DNA of 64,000 bases from Nocardia sp. NBC_00508 (lineage in GTDB: Bacteria; Actinomycetota; Actinomycetes; Mycobacteriales; Mycobacteriaceae). Below are positions 8,592-16,428 of the stretch, piece by piece. Each line of letters opens with the position of its first letter. The stretch's first letter is position 1. Below the pieces are notes generated by a model. The model was not told the DNA's origin and did no database searches. It worked only from the letters and a program-made list of their open reading frames with translations. The stretch spans positions 5,642,001-5,706,000 of the forward strand of contig NZ_CP107852.1 in assembly GCF_036346875.1 (NCBI RefSeq), read 5' to 3'. The position numbers and the translations under genes are program-made.

Positions 8592-9812
8592 ATGAGCGCG
8601 ATTTCCGTGCCGTTTTCGGGGCAGAGCGCATCGTCCGATCTGCCGATGGCGTCGTCCGACTACTTGTCGACAGACAATTCCAGCGGTCCGTTCCGCATCG
8701 CGATGGTGGTGCCACCGTACTTCGACGTACCGCCCAAGGCATACGGCGGTGTCGAGGCCGTGGTCGCCGATCTGGTCGACGCATTGGTGGCCCGCGGGCA
8801 CGACGTGACCCTGTTCGGGGCGGGGGAGCCGGGCACCAAGGCGAGGTTCGTGCCGGTGTGGGATCGAGCCGTGCCCGAGCGTCTCGGGGAGCCGTTTCCG
8901 GAAGTCGTGCACGCGCTGCGGGTGCGCCGCGCGGTCGAGAAGCTCGCGGCGACATCGGGTGTGGACCTGGTGCATGACCACACCTTCGCGGGCCCGCTCA
9001 ACGCGTCCGTCTTCCAGCGCCTCGGGCTGCCCACCGTGCTGACCGTGCACGGTCCGGTGGAGGACGACATCTACCGGTACTACCAGGATTTGGGTGATGA
9101 CGTGGCGCTGGTGGCGATCAGCGACCGCCAGCGCGCACTCGCGGCGGGACTGAATTGGTCCGGGCGCGTGCACAATGCGCTGAACGTCGACGACTGGCCG
9201 TTCCGCGTCGAGAAGGACGACTATGCGCTGTTCCTCGGCCGGTTCAGCGAGTGCAAGGCCCCGCACCTGGCGCTGGAGGCCGCGCATGCCGCAGGCATCC
9301 CGCTGGTACTCGCGGGTAAGTGCAGCGAACGACCTGAGCAGGCATACTTCGAGGAGAAGGTGCGGCCGCTGCTGACGGACAACGACCATCTATTCGGCCT
9401 CGCCGACGCGACGGCCAAGCGTAAGCTGCTTGCCAATGCGCGTTGCCTGTTGTTCCCGATTCGCTGGGAGGAACCGTTCGGCATGGTGATGATCGAATCC
9501 CTGGTCTGTGGCACACCGGTGGTCGCACTGCGCGGCGGGGCGGTGTCCGAGGTGATCGTCGACGGCGTGACCGGCCGCATCTGTGACGATCCCGCCGAGT
9601 TGCCCGCCGCGATCGACGAGGTTCGGACGATGGACCCGTACACCTGCCGGGCACACGTGAAGGCGAAGTTCGGTTCCGACACGCTCGGCTTCGGTTATGA
9701 GCAGGTGTATCGCAGGCTGTTGCGGTCCAAGAAGCGGTTCGGCGCGGTGCCGGTCGACACCGGCGTGACCGCTACCGCGCCGGTGCGAATCGCGGCGAGC
9801 GGATTGGCGTGA
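8592..9812 (+). CDS. Glycosyltransferase, family 4-like (GT-B fold)
   Basis: The 406-residue protein has a GT-B layout. An N-terminal acceptor domain contains PPKAYGGVEAVVADLVDAL (about residues 47-65) and DLVHDHTF. A C-terminal nucleotide-sugar domain contains FLGRFSECKAPHLALEAA, then FPIRWEEPFGMVMIESLVCG and GTPVVALRGGAVSEV with the expected E-x7-E. Donor and acceptor cannot be told from sequence. ATG 8592 follows GGAGGG. Its stop overlaps the start of the debranching enzyme by 4 bp, so the two are coupled and probably act on one alpha-glucan or trehalose-like product. Confidence 0.88.
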   Translation: MSAISVPFSGQSASSDLPMASSDYLSTDNSSGPFRIAMVVPPYFDVPPKAYGGVEAVVADLVDALVARGHDVTLFGAGEPGTKARFVPVWDRAVPERLGEPFPEVVHALRVRRAVEKLAATSGVDLVHDHTFAGPLNASVFQRLGLPTVLTVHGPVEDDIYRYYQDLGDDVALVAISDRQRALAAGLNWSGRVHNALNVDDWPFRVEKDDYALFLGRFSECKAPHLALEAAHAAGIPLVLAGKCSERPEQAYFEEKVRPLLTDNDHLFGLADATAKRKLLANARCLLFPIRWEEPFGMVMIESLVCGTPVVALRGGAVSEVIVDGVTGRICDDPAELPAAIDEVRTMDPYTCRAHVKAKFGSDTLGFGYEQVYRRLLRSKKRFGAVPVDTGVTATAPVRIAASGLA

Positions 9813-11938
9813 CCGGTACCCGACCGCTGAGTCCCGACCCCCTGAATTCCGGTGAGGCGACCGGGTTCGGGGGGTGCGGTTCGGTGACCCTGGTGGAGGG
9901 CGGCACGTTCTGCCTGTCGAACCGGCTCGGCGATGTGGAGCCGGGCAAGCCGCACGGATTGTTCTTCCGTGACGCGCGCGTGCTGTCCCGCTGGGAGTTG
10001 CTGGTGAACGGCAAACCCGCCGAGCCACTTTCGGTGCTGAGTCCGGAGGCGTTCGCCGCCAGGTTCGTGTTGCGCAGGCCGCCGCAGGCGGGCCTGGCCG
10101 ACAGCACGCTGCTGGTGGTGCGCGAACGGATCGTGGCCGACGGCATGCACGAGCTGCTGACGCTGGAGAACATGGGCCGCGAGCCCACGGCGGTGCTGCT
10201 GGAACTGCACATGGACGCCGATTTCGTCGACCTGTTCGCGGTGAAGGAAGGCCGTGCCGGACACGCGAGGGCCGACGTGACGGTGGCCGACGGCGAGCTG
10301 GTGCTGCACGATCACGCCGACCGCACGCGCGGGATCTCGGTCTCGGCGACAGTGGAACCCCAGGTGATGCCGGGCACGCTGGTCTGGCGGGTGATCGTGC
10401 CGGTCGGCGAATGCTGGCAGACCGAGATCATCGCCCAGCCCACGTTGGGCAATCAGCGCTTCCAAGCGGTCGCTCCCGGCGAGCACTACGGAATCAGCGC
10501 GCCGGGCCGCAAGATCGAGGCATGGCGGGACACCGCCACCGACATCGTCGCGTCCGATCCGGTGCTCACCCGAGTGCTGCGCCGCACCGAAAGCGACTTG
10601 GGCGCGTTGCAGATGCACGACGAATCCGGCGACGCCAGGCCGTTCGTCGCCGCGGGCGCGCCGTGGTTCATGACCCTGTTCGGTCGCGACAGCCTGCTCA
10701 CCGCATGGATGGCGCTGCCCTTGGAAGTGGACCTGGCGCTCGGCACGCTGCAGCAGTTGGCGGAACTGCAAGGGCAGGAGGTGAATCCGCTCACCGAGGA
10801 GGAGCCGGGACGCATCATGCACGAGATGCGCCGCGGTCCGTCGGGCGGTCAGGTGCTGGGCGGCAACATCTACTACGGCAGCGCCGACGCCACCCCGTTG
10901 TTCGTGATGCTGCTCGCCGAATGTCATCGCTGGGGCGCGGATCCGGAGGTGATCCGGCAACTGCTGCCCGCGGCCGACGCCGCCCTGCACTGGATCACCG
11001 ACTACGGCGACCGCGACGGCGACGGTTTCGTCGAATACCGCCGCGCGACCGACCGCGGCCTGATCAACCAGGGGTGGAAGGACAGCTTCGACGGAATCAA
11101 CGACGCCACCGGGCATATCGCCGAGGCGCCCATCGCGCTGTGCGAGGTGCAGGGATATGTACACGCGGCGCTGCTGGCCAGGGCCGACTTGGCCGACGCA
11201 TACGACGACAGGCGGCTGGCCGGCCAATTGCGGGAGCGCGCCGAGGAGTTGCGCGGCAAGTTCGCCGAGCAGTTCTGGCTGCCCGACCGCGGCTGGTACG
11301 CCGTGGCGCTGGACGGTGGCAAGCGGCAGGTCGACGCGCTGACCAGCAACGCGGCGCACTGCCTGTGGTCGGGCATCGCGAGTGACGAGCACGCGGCCGA
11401 CCTGGTGCAACGCATGGCGGGCCCGGAGATGGACTCCGGGTTCGGATTGCGCACGTTGGCGTCGAACATGGGCGCCTACAACCCGATGAGCTACCACTGC
11501 GGCTCGGTCTGGCCACACGACACGGCGATCGCGGTAGCGGGCCTCCTGCGCTATCAGCACGTGCCGGGCGCGGTCGAAGTCGCGACGCAGCTGGCCACCG
11601 GATTGCTGGACGCGGCAGCGGTGTTCGACGGGCGGCTGCCGGAGTTGTTCTGTGGCTTTCCCCGTTCGCGGTTCGCCAACCCGGTGCCGTATCCGACCTC
11701 CTGCTCGCCGCAGGCGTGGGCGAGCGCCGCGCCGCTGCTGCTGGTGCGCGCGTTTCTCGGGCTCGAGCCGGACGTCCCCGCCCGGACGCTGACCGTGCGC
11801 CCGCACGTCCCGGAAAGGTGGGGCAAGATCTCACTGCATGCGTTGCGGCTCGGCGCGATCACTGTCGATCTGGAGGTGCAGGGCAGCCAGATCACCGCGG
11901 CGCGCCTGCCCGACGACTGGCGATTGGTGACCCGATGA
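9809..11938 (+). CDS. Glycogen-debranching-type amylo-alpha-1,6-glucosidase
   Basis: The 709-residue protein combines an N-terminal GDE_N-type beta domain (FFRDARVLSRWEL near residue 51) with an (alpha/alpha)6-barrel glucosidase domain. The latter shows APWFMTLFGRDSLLTAWMAL near residue 285, YRRATDRGLINQGWKDS near 410 and HCGSVWPHDTAIAVAG near 565. The family hydrolyses alpha-1,6 or related glucosidic links in glycogen or small glucosides. It begins at a GTG that overlaps the glycosyltransferase stop (GTGA), indicating translational coupling. Substrate is inferred; compatible-solute glucoside hydrolysis is an alternative. Confidence 0.85.
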   Translation: MTGTRPLSPDPLNSGEATGFGGCGSVTLVEGGTFCLSNRLGDVEPGKPHGLFFRDARVLSRWELLVNGKPAEPLSVLSPEAFAARFVLRRPPQAGLADSTLLVVRERIVADGMHELLTLENMGREPTAVLLELHMDADFVDLFAVKEGRAGHARADVTVADGELVLHDHADRTRGISVSATVEPQVMPGTLVWRVIVPVGECWQTEIIAQPTLGNQRFQAVAPGEHYGISAPGRKIEAWRDTATDIVASDPVLTRVLRRTESDLGALQMHDESGDARPFVAAGAPWFMTLFGRDSLLTAWMALPLEVDLALGTLQQLAELQGQEVNPLTEEEPGRIMHEMRRGPSGGQVLGGNIYYGSADATPLFVMLLAECHRWGADPEVIRQLLPAADAALHWITDYGDRDGDGFVEYRRATDRGLINQGWKDSFDGINDATGHIAEAPIALCEVQGYVHAALLARADLADAYDDRRLAGQLRERAEELRGKFAEQFWLPDRGWYAVALDGGKRQVDALTSNAAHCLWSGIASDEHAADLVQRMAGPEMDSGFGLRTLASNMGAYNPMSYHCGSVWPHDTAIAVAGLLRYQHVPGAVEVATQLATGLLDAAAVFDGRLPELFCGFPRSRFANPVPYPTSCSPQAWASAAPLLLVRAFLGLEPDVPARTLTVRPHVPERWGKISLHALRLGAITVDLEVQGSQITAARLPDDWRLVTR

Positions 11939-12033
11939 CCCGGCCGGGTTGCCGAGGGGCGCGAAGGGGTATGCCTCCGGCGTAAGGATGTTGGCAAGCC
12001 TTCTCGTACTGACACAGGCATGGGAGGTGCACG

Positions 12034-12222
12034 ATGCAGACATCGCTCGATACTCAGGATCTGTGGCGCACGCAGCACCGGGACTGCGCCGCGGAGCCCT
12101 CGACCGATCTCGACCTCGACCGGGCGCTGTTCATTCGCAGCGTGCACGCCGGTCACGGCCCGGAGTGCCGCCAGTATCTCGCGGCGGCGGCATATTGCCT
12201 CGAGCATCTGGACGACCACTGA
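12034..12222 (+). CDS. Small hypothetical protein
   Basis: The 62-residue acidic protein (MQTSLDTQDLWR ... YCLEHLDDH) has no recognised domain. A good ribosome binding site (GGGAGGTGCACG) precedes the ATG, and it lies 95 bp after the debranching enzyme in the same direction. Two cysteines (HGPECRQYL and AAYCLEHL) and several histidines cluster in its C-terminal third. It faces the minus-strand DUF350 gene tail to tail. Confidence 0.55.
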   Translation: MQTSLDTQDLWRTQHRDCAAEPSTDLDLDRALFIRSVHAGHGPECRQYLAAAAYCLEHLDDH

Positions 12223-12305
12223 CCTCACGGCTTTCACCGCGCAGCGGCCAGCGGGCGGATGTGAGCGCACCGACCGATCACCTCCGCATGCCGCGGCGGT
12301 GATCG

Positions 12306-12761
12306 CTACAGAATCGCGAAGGCGATGACCAGCCCGAGCGCGAAATGCGCGGCCGCCACGACGAGGACCTCGGCGGTGTAGGTCTCCGCGTGCAACGCGG
12401 CGCCGATATCGATGCCGAGCGCCCGCTCGATGACCCGCACCGAGATGACCTGCGCGACAATGCCCACCAGGCCGAACACCAGCGCCGCGATCAGGCCCTC
12501 GGAGAGCTTGCCGCCGCCGCCGACGGAGAAGATGGCGAGCACCACGATGAACGCCATGCTGATCATGCCCGCGGCGGTCACGATGATGGCGTTCGGCTTG
12601 CCCGCCACTACTAGCTTGCGCAGCTTGCCCGGCGTGGTCATGTCGATGGCGTAGAAGCCGACGAGCATGAGCACCAAGCCGACGAGGGCGTAGAGGACGA
12701 TCGCTCCGACCCCCTCGCCCAGCGAGCTCCAGTACCCCGATTCCAGGGCGACTGCGGTCAT
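12306..12761 (-). CDS. DUF350 integral membrane protein (YjfL-like)
   Basis: The 151-residue hydrophobic protein has four predicted membrane helices, at about residues 18-38, 58-78, 86-106 and 128-148. The motif DMTTPGKLRKL after helix 1 is typical of DUF350. GGAAGGATC precedes its start. It is the last gene of a minus-strand trio with a glutathionylspermidine-synthase-like ligase (58 bp upstream) and a YgiB-like protein. In E. coli the same three families sit together as yjfL, yjfM and yjfC. The molecular function of DUF350 is unknown. Confidence 0.85.
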   Translation of the reverse strand: MTAVALESGYWSSLGEGVGAIVLYALVGLVLMLVGFYAIDMTTPGKLRKLVVAGKPNAIIVTAAGMISMAFIVVLAIFSVGGGGKLSEGLIAALVFGLVGIVAQVISVRVIERALGIDIGAALHAETYTAEVLVVAAAHFALGLVIAFAIL

Positions 12762-12819
12762 CTTGATCCTTCCGAAATGGGTCGGCGTGCGGCCGAGATG
12801 GATTCGTGCATGTCGATGC

Positions 12820-13986
12820 TCAGTCGGTGATGATGCGGTGCGGAACGAAGGCGGAGCCGTCGTCGGTGATCAGGCCCGCGGTCTCCCGGATGCCGAGACC
12901 GGCCGCGGTATCGCCGACGATCCACGCGCCGAGCACCGGGCGCATGTCGTCGAACTCCGGTAGCGGGTCGAGCAATTGGTACACGTAGCCTTCTTCGCCG
13001 TAGACGCCGCCCGTGGCGGTCTCCAAGCCTGCGCCGACGATGGTCATGTTCGCGCCCTCGCGTCCGAGCTTCGGCTTACGGATGTACTCGGTGAGCTCAT
13101 GCGGCTGATCGAGATAGGCGGGCAGCAGGTTCGGGTGGCCAGGGTACATCTCCCACAGCACCGCGAGGATCGCCTTGTTGCTCAGCAACGTCTTCCACAG
13201 CGGTTCGACCCACATGGTCTGCGGCAGGCTGTCCACGACGCGCTTGCCGAACTCGTCGTCGAGTGCCCATTCCCACGGGTAGAGCTTGAAGATCGCCTCG
13301 ATCGGCGCCTCGGCCAGGTCGACGAAATGCTCCAGCTCCGAATCGAAGCCGACCTCCTCGATCGGCAGTGCGATGGTGTCGAAACCGGCCTCGGCGGCGG
13401 TCTCCTGCATGTAGGCGGTCGTGACGTTGTCCTCGCCGGTGGCGTCCGCACCGGACCAGGTGAAGTGCAGGTGCGCGGTGGGCAGCAGGTCGCGCAGCGC
13501 GCTCCAGCGTTCGACGAGCTTCTCGTGCAACGAGTTCCACTGGTCGCCGCCGGGGTAGCGGTCGGTGAGCCAGTGCCACTGGACGATCGCCGCCTCCAGC
13601 AACGAGGTCGGGGTATCCGCGTTGTACTCCAGCAGTTTCGCCGGGCGGCGTGCGTCATAGCGCAGATCGAAGCGCCCGTAGACATAGGGGTCGGAGCGTT
13701 TCCAGGATTCGGCGATCGGACCCCAACTCCACTCGGGCAGGCCGAAATCGGCGAACCGCTCGGTGAGCACGATGTGTTCCACCGCGTTCAGGCACATCGA
13801 ATGCAGCAGTTCGACATCGGCCTCCAGGGCGAGGATCTCCGGCATCTCGAACTCGTAATGGACCGATTCGTCCCAGTACGGCCGCGGCTGCCCGCTCGCA
13901 TCCCGTCCCGGGGAACCGTAGACCAAGCCTTGGCTTTCGATGACCTGCTGCCAGCCCGGCCGGGGCGTATCCCGTACGCGGCGCAT
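12820..13986 (-). CDS. Glutathionylspermidine synthase-like ATP-grasp amide ligase (YjfC/YgiC-like)
   Basis: The 388-residue protein matches the C-terminal synthetase domain of glutathionylspermidine synthase: YDARRPAKLLEYNADTPTSL near residue 105, FKLYPWEWAL near 242, PLWKTLLSNKAILAVLWEMY near 272 and KPKLGREGANM near 318. The amidase half of the bifunctional E. coli enzyme is absent, as in YgiC/YjfC. Mycothiol producers normally lack glutathionylspermidine, so the substrate is likely another peptide or amine. The ATG directly follows the TAG of the upstream gene (TAGATG), implying coupled translation. Function as an ATP-dependent amide ligase is inferred. Confidence 0.88.
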   Translation of the reverse strand: MRRVRDTPRPGWQQVIESQGLVYGSPGRDASGQPRPYWDESVHYEFEMPEILALEADVELLHSMCLNAVEHIVLTERFADFGLPEWSWGPIAESWKRSDPYVYGRFDLRYDARRPAKLLEYNADTPTSLLEAAIVQWHWLTDRYPGGDQWNSLHEKLVERWSALRDLLPTAHLHFTWSGADATGEDNVTTAYMQETAAEAGFDTIALPIEEVGFDSELEHFVDLAEAPIEAIFKLYPWEWALDDEFGKRVVDSLPQTMWVEPLWKTLLSNKAILAVLWEMYPGHPNLLPAYLDQPHELTEYIRKPKLGREGANMTIVGAGLETATGGVYGEEGYVYQLLDPLPEFDDMRPVLGAWIVGDTAAGLGIRETAGLITDDGSAFVPHRIITD

Positions 13987-14808
13987 CTACGATCCTCCGC
14001 CGGTGCTCTTGCTGCCCAGCCCACCGCGCTGGATCGTGGTGCCGCTCTTGGTCTTGATCTCGGCGTTCTTCGGTTTGATCGTGGTGCCGCCGGTGGGCGG
14101 TTTGCCGATGGTGCCGGTGCCGCCGTAGTAGTAGCGGTACTGCGGTCCGCCGCCGAGGATGATCACGCCCGGCGCGCCGCTGGTGTAGCCGGGACGGCCC
14201 TCGCCGCAGTAGGAGTCGTCGACTACGACCTCCTGGCCGCTCTCGGTCTTCACGCACTGCGCCGTGACCCGGTCCGGCGCGGTCAGGGCGCGATAGGCCA
14301 GGTAGCCGCCGCCGACCAGACCGGCGACGCCGACGATGGCGACACCGCCGATCATGACCCGCTTGCGCTTGCGCTTCTTGGACTCCTCGGCCGCGGCGGC
14401 CGCGCGCCGCTCTTCTTCGGCGCGCTTGCGCGCTTTGTCTCTGGCCCGTGCCTCGGCCACCGTGGGCGGTCGCGGCTGCGTGACGCCTGGTTCCTGCCGC
14501 TGCATGCTGCCGCGCCGCTCGGGCTCGGCGGGCTGCTGATCGGAACCGGCGACCCCCGACGGCTCCTGCCGGGCGGGCACCGAACTCGGCGTCGACCAGT
14601 CGATCTCCGACGGTTCAGGGGCTCCGCTCGGTGCGGACACCGGCGTCGACCAGTCCGTGCCGCCGGAGGCCGGCCGCGACCGATCTTCTCGGTCGGCTGA
14701 TCCGGGCGGCGCAGGCGGCTGGTCCTCGGCAGGTTGCTCCGGCGTGGACGGTCGCTCGGACTCGGCGTCGTCTGGACGTTTGCCGTCACCCGGATTCCGC
14801 GTACTCAC
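13987..14808 (-). CDS. Membrane-anchored YgiB/DUF1190-like protein with long disordered N-terminus
   Basis: The 273-residue protein has a Pro/Ser/Glu-rich N-terminal region (1-115), a charged Ala/Arg/Lys stretch (115-150), one membrane helix (about 150-172) and an exported C-terminal domain. The latter contains two cysteines (AQCVKTESG and DDSYCGEGR) and a Tyr/Gly-rich tail (QYRYYYGGTGTIG), features shared with YgiB/YjfM proteins. The GTG start has GGGGGG about 7 nt upstream. It leads the trio with the ATP-grasp ligase and DUF350, and its exposed tail could be the ligase's peptide target or partner. The DUF1190 assignment is from motif style and context and is moderate. Confidence 0.65.
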   Translation of the reverse strand: MSTRNPGDGKRPDDAESERPSTPEQPAEDQPPAPPGSADREDRSRPASGGTDWSTPVSAPSGAPEPSEIDWSTPSSVPARQEPSGVAGSDQQPAEPERRGSMQRQEPGVTQPRPPTVAEARARDKARKRAEEERRAAAAAEESKKRKRKRVMIGGVAIVGVAGLVGGGYLAYRALTAPDRVTAQCVKTESGQEVVVDDSYCGEGRPGYTSGAPGVIILGGGPQYRYYYGGTGTIGKPPTGGTTIKPKNAEIKTKSGTTIQRGGLGSKSTGGGS

Positions 14809-14839
14809 CGCTGTGCCCCCCTTGTCGCCCGAATCACCA

Positions 14840-15118
14840 CTACCGCTCCTCGAAACCCGTTACATCACCCCGCGCGGGCTCCCAGCTTTCCACAACCAAC
14901 CGCACCCGACCAGGTGTATCCCCCGAACGCAAGAGGTCGAGCAACCGCTCGCAGGCGGGACGCGGGCCCTCCGCGACCACGTGCACCCGGCCGTCGGGGG
15001 CGTTGGTCGCGCGCCCGACCAACCCGAGTTCCAGCGCGCGGGAGCGGGTCCACCAGCGGAAACCCACGCCTTGGACCAGGCCGTGCACCCACGCGCTCAA
15101 CCGGACGGCGTCGTTCAT
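14840..15118 (-). CDS. acyP: Acylphosphatase
   Basis: This 92-residue enzyme hydrolyses acyl phosphates. The active-site loop VHGLVQGVGFRWWTRSRA (residues about 11-28) holds the phosphate-binding arginine, and TNAPDGRVHVVAEGP (about 38-52) holds the catalytic asparagine. The ATG at 15118 shares its A with the TGA of osmC (TGATG), so the genes are translationally coupled. In M. tuberculosis the equivalent pair (Rv2923c, Rv2922A) sits between mutM and smc. Here the kdp, mscR and other modules separate the pair from smc and it lies on the opposite strand. Confidence 0.93.
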   Translation of the reverse strand: MNDAVRLSAWVHGLVQGVGFRWWTRSRALELGLVGRATNAPDGRVHVVAEGPRPACERLLDLLRSGDTPGRVRLVVESWEPARGDVTGFEER

Positions 15119-15585
15119 CAGGCCTCGATGTCGAACGACAGCGTCACCTTCGTTCCCGCCTTCAGCGTCCGGCCCACCGTGCACACTTTGTCGATCGCGC
15201 GCTGCACCGTGACCAGCAACCGTTCCCGCGCCTCGTCGTCGAGTTCGCTCAGGTCGAGCTCGAACACCTCGTCCAGTTGCGGGTAGACCTCGTTCTCCCG
15301 GTCGGCATCGCCGGAGACCCGGATGGTCGCGTCGAAGGTATCGCCGAGCTTGCGCGACAGCGCGAAGTCCGCGCTCAGTCCCGAGCAGGCGGCCAGGGCG
15401 ATCTTCAGCAGCTCACCGGGGGTGAACACACCGGGAACGCCCTGCGAACCGATCAGGACCTCGGCGCCGCGGGAACTGCGGCCGGTGTAGGCCCTGGTTC
15501 CGGTGCGCTCGACCCACAGCGTGGTCGGTCCCTGCGCGATCGGCGCCGGGGTGGCGGTGGCGGGGGTATCGGTCTGTTCAGCCAT
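15118..15585 (-). CDS. OsmC/Ohr family thiol peroxidase-like protein
   Basis: The 155-residue protein has both cysteines of the OsmC family: ACSGLSADFALSRKLGD (about residue 67) and DKVCTVGRTLKAG (about residue 131). Family members reduce organic hydroperoxides using a thiol or dihydrolipoamide system. The start MAEQTDTP at 15585 has AGGA upstream; an in-frame upstream extension lacks typical family sequence. It is coupled to acyP through TGATG, as with Rv2923c-Rv2922A. Whether it belongs to the OsmC or the Ohr branch cannot be settled by eye. Confidence 0.88.
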   Translation of the reverse strand: MAEQTDTPATATPAPIAQGPTTLWVERTGTRAYTGRSSRGAEVLIGSQGVPGVFTPGELLKIALAACSGLSADFALSRKLGDTFDATIRVSGDADRENEVYPQLDEVFELDLSELDDEARERLLVTVQRAIDKVCTVGRTLKAGTKVTLSFDIEA

Positions 15586-15684
15586 GGGTTCGATCCTGCC
15601 ATTCTCGTCGCGATCGGCTCGCGCCTGGCAACGCCATGACCTGCCGCGCCATTCCGCGCGGCAGGTCACTGGTGGGCGGGATTA

Positions 15685-16428
15685 CTACTCCTGGAAGCGG
15701 TAGCCCATACCCGCCTCGGTGAGCAAGTGCTTCGGGTGGGACGGATCGTCCTCCAGCTTGCGCCGCAATTGGGCCAGGTACACCCGCAGATAGTGCGTTT
15801 CGGTGGCATAGGACGGGCCCCACACCTCCCGCAGCAGTTCACGTCGCCCGACCAATTTGCCACGGTTGCGCACCAGCATCTCGAGCATGCCCCACTCGGT
15901 CGGGGTCAGATGCACGATCTCGCCGCGCTTGGTCACCTTCTTGGCGGCCAGGTCGACGGTGAACGACGCGGTCGTCACGACGGGGGCGGAGGAGTCGCCG
16001 TCGGCGGCGCCGCGGCGGACCGCGGCGCGCAGCCGCGCCAGCAGCTCGTCCATGCCGAACGGCTTGGTGACGTAGTCGTCGGCGCCCGCGTCCAGTGCCT
16101 CGACCTTGTCGGTGGAGTCGGTGCGCGCGGACAGCACGATCACCGGCGCCGAGGTCCAGCCGCGCAGCCCGGCGAGCACCTCGATGCCGTCCATGTCGGG
16201 TAGGCCGAGGTCGAGGATCACCACGTCCGGATGCCGGTCGGCGGCCGCGCGCAGGGCCGCGGCGCCGGTGGCCGCGGTGATCACCTCGTAGCCGCGGACC
16301 GACAGATTGATCCGCAACGCGCGCACGATCTGCGGTTCGTCATCGACCACGAGTACCTTCGTCGCCACCGCCTCGGGCGTTTTCGTCACAACCGCCGCCT
16401 CCTGTGTCGTCGGGGACACCTCACTCAC
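15685..16428 (-). CDS. kdpE: KdpE, OmpR-type response regulator
   Basis: The 247-residue protein has a receiver domain (about residues 23-138) with the phosphoacceptor aspartate in VVILDLGLPDMDG and the KPF switch lysine. A winged-helix DNA-binding domain follows (about 150-245; HLTPTEWGMLEMLVRN, TEAGMGYRF). The adjacent kdpD identifies it as the activator of the kdp operon under potassium limitation or osmotic stress. Its GTG start overlaps the end of kdpD by 8 bp. The first 22 residues are an unconserved extension, so an internal start is possible. Confidence 0.95.
   Translation of the reverse strand: MSEVSPTTQEAAVVTKTPEAVATKVLVVDDEPQIVRALRINLSVRGYEVITAATGAAALRAAADRHPDVVILDLGLPDMDGIEVLAGLRGWTSAPVIVLSARTDSTDKVEALDAGADDYVTKPFGMDELLARLRAAVRRGAADGDSSAPVVTTASFTVDLAAKKVTKRGEIVHLTPTEWGMLEMLVRNRGKLVGRRELLREVWGPSYATETHYLRVYLAQLRRKLEDDPSHPKHLLTEAGMGYRFQE

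Noticed and set aside
9695..11806. Open frame of 703 codons on the minus strand opposite the debranching enzyme
   Set aside because: The plus-strand gene has clear glycosidase motifs and is coupled to the glycosyltransferase. The antisense frame has no recognisable sequence.
12976..14700. Open frame of 574 codons on the plus strand opposite the ligase and YgiB-like genes
   Set aside because: The minus-strand genes carry family motifs and coupled starts. The plus-strand product is compositionally a shadow.
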